Assembly (NCBI GenBank): GCA_004556395.1
Contig: SFHK01000019.1
Coordinates: 1-35,366 of the forward strand
Reading direction: 5' to 3'
DNA length: 35,366 bases
Origin: Clostridiales bacterium
GTDB lineage: Bacteria > Bacillota > Clostridia > Christensenellales > Aristaeellaceae
The translations under genes and the position numbers were made by a program. Below the pieces are notes generated by a model. The model had not been told where the DNA came from. It ran no database searches and worked only from the letters and a program-made list of their open reading frames with translations. Of this stretch, positions 30,113 to 35,366 are shown in pieces. Positions within the stretch are counted from its first letter, which is position 1, and each line of letters begins with the position of its first letter.

Positions 30113-31684
30113 TCAGCTGCGGGCGTCAACCCACGCCTGAACCTCCTCGGTGATCTTCTCGCCGCCCTGGGCGTTCCACTGCTCGACAAACTCGTCGAAC
30201 GCTTCGATGCCGACCTCGCCGAGCACGATCTTCATGAACACTTCGTCCTCCATAGAGGTGAGCGTCGCCCACGATTCGGACATGGTGGGGGTCATGCCCC
30301 AGAAGCAGTGATCCTTATAGACGTTCTTCTCATAGTTGGCAACGTTGCAGCACAGGTACATGCCCTTGTAGCGCACCCAGCCGGTGAGGGAGGTGTTGTC
30401 GTCCAGCCACGCCAGATACGCGTCGTAGAAGGACTGGTTCTGCGCGGAAACGCCCGTGCGGTCGCCGGTCTCAACCATCTGCTTCATATCGCGGCCGCGG
30501 ACGGCGACGATGTCCTCGTTCTCAAGCTGAATCTCGAAGGGCATGATCGTCCAGCTGACGCCGGCGGTCTGATACTCGGTAATCTTGGCGTCCCACTCGG
30601 GATCGCCGCTCAGGAAGCGGTGGAATTCGTAGGAATCGCCCAGCGCCCAGATGACGGCTTCCGGATGTTCGCACTTCTTGCTCACAACCAGATAGCTGCT
30701 GGCGGGGATGGGGTTGGTGGTGTAGAAGTAGCCGTTCTCGTCCAGCGGGGCAGCCACGGGCACCCAGTCTGCGCCGTCATAGCCGTAGGACTGACGCAGG
30801 GGACCGGTGCACCAGGAGCCGAAGAAGATGCCGCACTTACCGGAGATGACGGCTTCCTTCTCTTCGCGCACGGCGAACTGCGGGTCGATCACGCCGTCGG
30901 CGTACAGCTGCGCAAGGTACTCAAGCGCGTTTCGGGTTTCGGGGGTCAGGGAGCCGTATACGACATCGCCGTTATCGTCCAGATACCACTGGCGGGCGTA
31001 GGAGCCCATGTAGTTGGCGATCGGGTCGGCGCCGAAGTCGCGGCCAAAGTTGCCCATGATGTAGGTGGAATCCAGCGGCAGGCCGATGGTGTCCTTCTCG
31101 CCGTTGCCGTCGGGATCCTGCTCGATGAACGCCTTGGCGATGTTCACGATGTCGTCCAGCGTGGTGGGAAGCTCAAGACCCAGCTTGTCCAGCCAGTCCT
31201 GACGCACCCACACAACCTGATGCTGCTTCTTGACGGTGGCGCACGGAATGGCCATCAGCTCGCCCTTCACGGTCGCGGCCGCGTAGGCTTCCGGATAGCT
31301 TTCGCACGCCTCACGCAGATACTGATTGGCGTTCTCGGCAAACGCCTTGGTGATGGGCTGAAGCATATCGGCTTCAATCAGCATGTCAAATACGCTCTGG
31401 TTCACGTACATGACGTCGGGCATCTCGCCGCTGACGACCGCCAGCGCGTCCTTCTGAGAATCATCATCCAGCACCCACGCGTATTCCACGCGCACATTGT
31501 GCTTTTCCTTGACGTACTGGGTGTAGTAGTTGTTTTCGAGGGTCTGATCGTGGATAAAGGTCTTTCCGTCGTAGTCGAAGTTCTTGCCGTAGGTGATGAC
31601 GATCTCGTCATTGTCCTCCGCCACCGCGCCCACAATGGACAGCGCGAGGAGCGCCGCGAGAACCAGGGAAAGAAGTCTGCGCAT
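30113..31684 (-). CDS. Extracellular substrate-binding protein of the second CUT1 transporter
   Basis: The 523-residue product belongs to the large LipO-type group. It has a signal peptide (MRRLLSLVLAALLALSIVGAVA) with no lipobox, and helices typical of these proteins, for example YVNQSVFDMLIEADMLQPIT, the acidic loop FIEQDPDGNGEKDTIGLPLD and WVPVAAPLDENGYFYTTNPI. Two in-frame upstream ATGs exist, but this ATG is 8 bases from AGGGAGG and starts the signal peptide. It is the first gene after the sensor pair, followed by both permeases and the hydrolase. Confidence 0.88.
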   Translation of the reverse strand: MRRLLSLVLAALLALSIVGAVAEDNDEIVITYGKNFDYDGKTFIHDQTLENNYYTQYVKEKHNVRVEYAWVLDDDSQKDALAVVSGEMPDVMYVNQSVFDMLIEADMLQPITKAFAENANQYLREACESYPEAYAAATVKGELMAIPCATVKKQHQVVWVRQDWLDKLGLELPTTLDDIVNIAKAFIEQDPDGNGEKDTIGLPLDSTYIMGNFGRDFGADPIANYMGSYARQWYLDDNGDVVYGSLTPETRNALEYLAQLYADGVIDPQFAVREEKEAVISGKCGIFFGSWCTGPLRQSYGYDGADWVPVAAPLDENGYFYTTNPIPASSYLVVSKKCEHPEAVIWALGDSYEFHRFLSGDPEWDAKITEYQTAGVSWTIMPFEIQLENEDIVAVRGRDMKQMVETGDRTGVSAQNQSFYDAYLAWLDDNTSLTGWVRYKGMYLCCNVANYEKNVYKDHCFWGMTPTMSESWATLTSMEDEVFMKIVLGEVGIEAFDEFVEQWNAQGGEKITEEVQAWVDARS

Positions 31685-31713
31685 ACTCATAACCTCCCTT
31701 AATGATGTCACGC

Positions 31714-31721
31714 ATAATATA
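31714..31721 (-). promoter_or_regulatory. Weak -10 element before the binding-protein gene
   Basis: TATATT/TATTAT on the minus strand, about 30 bases before the start, with no clear -35. This is compatible with activation by the AraC-type response regulator encoded upstream. Confidence 0.35.
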
Positions 31722-31775
31722 CCATGAAATCACTCTGCCTGTCTCTCTGAATTTTATGGAGCTTGTCGCAAATTC

Positions 31776-33446
31776 TTACGATTCATCACAATTATTCTCG
31801 TTTGTCAGCACAGGGAGCATGAGAATCGCGGCGCAGCCGCCCTCCGGACGATTTTCCGCGCGCACGCCGTATTCGTTTCCGTAGCTCAGGACGATGCGGT
31901 CGCGCACATTTCGAACGCCGTAGCCGCTTCCCTGCCCGCCCGGCTCGTTCAGCTGCCTTTCCATTTCCTCGGAAAGCCCGGGGCCGTTGTCCAGCACGCT
32001 GAACACCAGCCGGTCGCCCTCGCGCCGCAGGCGAATGTCCAGCTCGCCCCCACCCTCGCGCCGCTTGTCCAGCCCGTGCAGGATGGCGTTTTCTACCAGC
32101 GGCTGAAGCACGAAGCTCAGCATGCGGCATTCCAGAAGCTCCTCGGGAATCTCGTAGCGCACGGCAAACCGGTCGTCGTGCATGCGAAGCTGAATGTTGA
32201 TGTAGGCAGTGATGTTGGCGATTTCCGTGCGCACGTGCGTCAGATTGCGCCCCTTGTTCAGGCACGTGCGGTAAAATGTGCTCAGCTGGCCGATCACATC
32301 GCTCACGTCGTCCTGCCCGGCTCGCATGCACTTCCAGTTGATGAAGGACAGCGTGTTATACAGAAAATGCGGATCGATCTGCGCCCGCAGCGCCTGCGCC
32401 TCCAGGCTGGACAGTCGGCGTTCATTTTCGCGCGTCTTGTCCAGCAGGCTGCGAATCGTGTCCAGCATGCGGTTGAAGGTGCGAATCAGCATGCCGATTT
32501 CATCCTCCGCGTCGCTTTCCACGCGCACATCCAGATTTCCCTCGTTCACCTGCGCAATGCCCCGCCCCAGCTGCGCAAGGCCGTGCATCAGCGAATGCGT
32601 GAACAGCGTAATCAGCGCAAGCAGGAGCCCGCTCGCCACGGCGATAATGGGAAGATTCGCCGGGAACGCGACATGCTCCCCGGCCGCCAGCGTAGAGCGC
32701 GGCACGGAAAACACCAGCGTCCACCCCAGCGCCGCGCTCTTCACGGGAAAGTCGACAAAATCGCCCTCGCCGGAAGCGTCGGAGGCGTAGGTCAGAAGCT
32801 GCGCGCCGTCCTCGTCCGTCAGCGCAAGGCGATAGGACGGCCAGTTGATGGAAACATATCGGTTGAAGAGAACGCCGCTGTCCAGCGCCAGATACAGAAC
32901 GCCCAGCGCCTCGTTCCTCGGCAGGCTGTCGGTCGCATCCACGCGCATGGTGGCGAAGAGCTCCTCATCCTCTACGTGCCAGAGAATACCGCGCCGCGTG
33001 AACGCGTCGTCGAACCACGTCTCTCCCCGAATGGCATCGATGCTGTTCAGAAACAGGTTCTTGTGCAGATCGCGGTTGGAATACATGCACACGCTGTCGA
33101 TCTCGTCCGCGGAATTGGCAACCAGCGCGGAAAAATAGGGCTGATACACGTCCATCAGCTTGCGATACAGCTGGTAAACCGACGTAAAATCGTTCTTGTA
33201 CACGCTTTGCAAACCCTTGTTGTATACGCTCTGCATCAGAATCTGGTTATACTGTTCGATCTTGCGGTCAAAATTGCCCGCCGCCTTTTCCGCCATGCCG
33301 CGCACGGTGCCAACGTTGTTATCGTAAATCGTCTGCCGCGAGACGGACGCCGTGTAAAACACGATCAAAAGAACCGCGATGAGAAACACGGTCAGATAGG
33401 AAACGATCAGCTTTTTGCGGAAACGCATCCGCTTCCACGCGCTCAC
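31776..33446 (-). CDS. Sensor histidine kinase, YesM type
   Basis: The 556-residue product has a membrane helix at 11-31 (LIVSYLTVFLIAVLLIVFYT), an extracytoplasmic dCache-like sensor of about 240 residues, a second helix (LPIIAVASGLLLALITLF), a HAMP region (LGRGIAQVNEGNLDVRVESD) and a His_kinase domain with the phosphoacceptor in AQIDPHFLYNTLSFINWK (about residue 360). The ATP-binding N box is LQPLVENAILHG, with DNGPGLS and GYGVRNVRDRI following. YesM-type kinases sense sugars or cell-wall glycans outside the cell. The GTG start overlaps the response-regulator stop (GTGA), so the two are translated together. It governs the adjacent binding-protein, permease and hydrolase genes. Confidence 0.92.
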   Translation of the reverse strand: MSAWKRMRFRKKLIVSYLTVFLIAVLLIVFYTASVSRQTIYDNNVGTVRGMAEKAAGNFDRKIEQYNQILMQSVYNKGLQSVYKNDFTSVYQLYRKLMDVYQPYFSALVANSADEIDSVCMYSNRDLHKNLFLNSIDAIRGETWFDDAFTRRGILWHVEDEELFATMRVDATDSLPRNEALGVLYLALDSGVLFNRYVSINWPSYRLALTDEDGAQLLTYASDASGEGDFVDFPVKSAALGWTLVFSVPRSTLAAGEHVAFPANLPIIAVASGLLLALITLFTHSLMHGLAQLGRGIAQVNEGNLDVRVESDAEDEIGMLIRTFNRMLDTIRSLLDKTRENERRLSSLEAQALRAQIDPHFLYNTLSFINWKCMRAGQDDVSDVIGQLSTFYRTCLNKGRNLTHVRTEIANITAYINIQLRMHDDRFAVRYEIPEELLECRMLSFVLQPLVENAILHGLDKRREGGGELDIRLRREGDRLVFSVLDNGPGLSEEMERQLNEPGGQGSGYGVRNVRDRIVLSYGNEYGVRAENRPEGGCAAILMLPVLTNENNCDES

Positions 33447-34957
33447 GGCTTTCCCTCCCCCGCGCCCTTCGAACCGCGCGCGTACTGGGCAGGCGACACG
33501 CCGAAGCGCGTTTTGAACAGCGATCCGAAATAGCTTATGTTGTCATAGCCCACGCGCTGCGCGACCTCCGTGACGGATTTCCCGCCCTGCCTGAGCATTT
33601 CCTCCGCGCGGCTCAGGCGGTATTCGGTAATATACTTGATCAGCGTCGTTCCGGTGCGCTGCCGGAACAGGAAGCTCACATACGACGGCGTCATATACAC
33701 GCTGCGCGCCAGCGCATCCAGCGTCAGCGGCTCGTTGTAGCGCTGATGTACGGCGGCCAGCAGCGTCTCAATCGCGTCCTCGCCGCCCCTGCGCGCTTCA
33801 TCTGCCAGATAATGCGCGTGACGGTCAATCAAATCCGCCATCTGCTCGGTGGAATGCGCCGAAAGAATCTCGTCCATCGACGGCTTGACGGCAGACGGAT
33901 CGCGCCCGCTTTGAATCAGCGCCGTGACCGCCTCCATGGCGATATAGCGCACGTACATCGCGCTCACATCGCCAATCAGCCGCAGCGCGCCGGTCAGCTC
34001 CTCCAATCGCGAAACCGCCTCGGGCGAATCGCCCCGCTCCAGCGCCCTCTTGGCCTCGTGCACCAGTCGGTTCAGCTGCTCGAGCACCCGTTCGTCCTCG
34101 TTTGCCTGCCTTGCGTCGGGAAGAATCACGCTTCCGGCCGCGTACAGCCGCAGCTCACCCTGCGCTTCCAGCCGCCGCCAGCCCTCGGTCAGACCGGCCG
34201 CGCCGTTCCTCGGCTGCGAAAGGAGCACCCTCGGCATCGCGCCCAGCCCTTCCTTCAGGCTCCGCTGAATTTCATGACCGAACGCAAGGAGCGCCTCATC
34301 CGGCAGAAGCGCCGTCTGCTCAAACAGCAGCATCGCGCGGCAGTTGGACATAATCCAAAGCCCGCCGACACGCGGACGAAGCAGCGCCTCGAACTCGCCG
34401 ACCCGGCTCTCGATTTCGCTCCCCGGGAACTTCACGAGCATCAGCACCGGCCGCGCGCCGTCCGGCGCAAGCCCCTTCGCCGCGAGCGCCCGACGCGCTT
34501 TATCATCCATGGCATAGCCGTGCGAAAGGACATACCAGATTTTCTCCATGTCCGGTGCCGCCGGCTGCGAACGCTTTTCCTCCTCGTCCAGCCACGCGAG
34601 CACCTGATCGATCTTCTCGTAGAATTCCTCGCGCTGAACCGGCTTGAGCAGATACGCCGTCACGCCGCTGGAAATCGCCTTCTGCGCATATTCAAACTCC
34701 CCATATGCCGTGCAGACCAGAATCTTCATGCGCGCGTCCCGCTCGCGGATTCGCCGCGCCAGCTCCAGCCCGTCCATAAAGGGCATGCGAATGTCGGTAA
34801 TCAGCACGTCCACCGGCTCCCGTGAAACGATCTCCAGCGCCTGCTCGCCGTTGACCGCCTCAAGAATCCGAATCGGATACCCGCGCCGGGTCAGCAAAAA
34901 GCTGAGCCCCTCCCGCTCCACCGATTCGTCATCCGCAATCAGAAACGTATACTTCAT
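33443..34957 (-). CDS. AraC-type response regulator, YesN type
   Basis: The 504-residue product has a receiver domain (1-120) with acidic pair Asp9/Asp10, phosphoacceptor Asp55 in VLITDIRMPFMDG, and Lys in AYLLKPVQREE. A linker of about 270 residues follows, then a C-terminal AraC DNA-binding domain (LTLDALARSVYMTPSYVSFL and SVTEVAQRVGYDNISYFGSL). Activated by its kinase, it should switch on the following binding-protein operon. ATG is 7 bases from GGAGGAG; an upstream in-frame start lacks support. Kinase and regulator overlap by 4 bases. Confidence 0.93.
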   Translation of the reverse strand: MKYTFLIADDESVEREGLSFLLTRRGYPIRILEAVNGEQALEIVSREPVDVLITDIRMPFMDGLELARRIRERDARMKILVCTAYGEFEYAQKAISSGVTAYLLKPVQREEFYEKIDQVLAWLDEEEKRSQPAAPDMEKIWYVLSHGYAMDDKARRALAAKGLAPDGARPVLMLVKFPGSEIESRVGEFEALLRPRVGGLWIMSNCRAMLLFEQTALLPDEALLAFGHEIQRSLKEGLGAMPRVLLSQPRNGAAGLTEGWRRLEAQGELRLYAAGSVILPDARQANEDERVLEQLNRLVHEAKRALERGDSPEAVSRLEELTGALRLIGDVSAMYVRYIAMEAVTALIQSGRDPSAVKPSMDEILSAHSTEQMADLIDRHAHYLADEARRGGEDAIETLLAAVHQRYNEPLTLDALARSVYMTPSYVSFLFRQRTGTTLIKYITEYRLSRAEEMLRQGGKSVTEVAQRVGYDNISYFGSLFKTRFGVSPAQYARGSKGAGEGKP

Positions 34958-34994
34958 ACCCGCTCTCCTCCCGCCGCATCCATCCATGCTTCCG

Positions 34995-35024
34995 ATTATA
35001 GTACGCCAATTTTCCGCGTGTCAA
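34995..35024 (-). promoter_or_regulatory. Promoter of the regulator-kinase operon
   Basis: On the minus strand consensus TTGACA (35019-35024), 18-base spacer and TATAAT (34995-35000), 37 bases before the start codon. Confidence 0.82.
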
Positions 35025-35034
35025 GAGCAAATCC

Positions 35035-35243
35035 CATTTTCGGTTCTGAAGCCGGACACCGCCTTCGTCGTTTCCGTCGCGCACGGACTGGTCGTCAGCG
35101 GCCTGCTGATTCTGCTCCTGCCCGCCGCCTTCGACGCACAGACGCTCTGGTTCGCCATGCCCATAACCGAGCTGCTCGTCGCTGTCTGCGCCGCCGCGCG
35201 GATGCGCAGCGATACGCACGCGCTGCCCGCGACGGAAGGCTGA
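35035..35243 (+). pseudogene. 3' remnant of a probable MATE-family exporter
   Basis: Reading to the TGA at 35241-35243, the frame encodes two hydrophobic segments, FVVSVAHGLVVSGLLILLLP and LWFAMPITELLVAVCAA, with a charged end. The LW-A-P-TE arrangement resembles the last two helices of MATE multidrug exporters. There is no start codon or ribosome site: 5' of it the DNA is the promoter of the divergent regulator gene. It is therefore a truncated remnant, not a gene. The MATE assignment is tentative. Confidence 0.5.
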
Positions 35244-35267
35244 CGCCCGCCCGATAACCATGCAAGT

Positions 35268-35366
35268 ATGCCCCTTCTCTGTTTTGTGGTCACAGCGGAG
35301 AAGAGGTTTTCCTATTTGTTTCTCACGCCGCGTCATTAACACATTTGAAATCATTTCGCATTCAAA
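35268..35366 (+). repeat. Dispersed repeat, copy B, cut by the window end
   Basis: Same layout as 24764-24868: an imperfect terminator hairpin (CCCCTTCTCTG paired with CGGAGAAGAGG) then TTTTCC and a tail ending ATTTGAAATCATTTCG-ATTCAAA, one base different from copy A. In copy A the next gene is the zinc-ribbon membrane protein, so a relative may follow beyond the window. Confidence 0.78.

Overview
The window looks like a chromosomal segment of a GC-rich, low-AT member of the Clostridia (Bacillota), probably a gut-type uncultured lineage. Several signs agree: AGGAGG-type ribosome sites, TTG and GTG starts, the rpmH-rnpA-yidD-yidC-jag block, a pta-ackA-yceD-rpmF block, LplB/LplC-type sugar permeases, and a YesM/YesN-type two-component pair. 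No tRNA, rRNA, CRISPR array or intact insertion sequence was seen.

Layout. 1-1633: the tail of an unknown gene, then a structured leader that fits the yjdF (azaaromatic) riboswitch, followed by yjdF and an aminoglycoside-phosphotransferase-like kinase in one apparent transcript. 1767-4307: a fused ATPase-permease of the MacB/FtsX type. 4442-8344: three exported proteins, namely a double chagasin-type (I42) protease inhibitor, a triple SH3b protein transcribed divergently from it, and a membrane-anchored coiled-coil protein with thirteen exact 63-bp repeats. 8522-9491: an unknown small protein and a membrane-bound Xre regulator. 9674-12502 (minus): jag, yidC, yidD, rnpA, rpmH, the ribosome/RNase P/membrane-insertion cluster that usually sits at the origin, here without dnaA or mnmE beside it.

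12801-19603 (minus): a PocR-type sensor with two AraC DNA-binding units, a small two-cluster ferredoxin, an FAD oxidoreductase, and an extracellular binding protein with two CUT1 permeases. This looks like uptake of a glycan-like substrate combined with a redox step, under one regulator. 20102-23105 (plus): pta and ackA (acetate/ATP formation), then yceD-rpmF. 23187-25575: a membrane protein with three 123-bp repeats and a DUF6273-like C-terminal domain, followed by a decayed zinc-ribbon paralogue.

25660-34957 (minus): a complete sugar-use locus in transcription order: response regulator, histidine kinase, binding protein, two permeases, and a large cytoplasmic glycoside hydrolase resembling GH106 rhamnosidases. 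The window ends with the 3' scrap of a probable MATE transporter and a second copy of a terminator-plus-AT-rich repeat that also lies at about 24764-24868.

The observations most worth following are the riboswitch-controlled yjdF/kinase pair, the double-AraC PocR redox-transport locus, the 21-residue repeat coiled coil with an invariant core lysine, the decayed DUF6273 paralogue with its dispersed flanking repeat, and hairpins between binding protein and first permease in both sugar operons, one of which masks a ribosome site.
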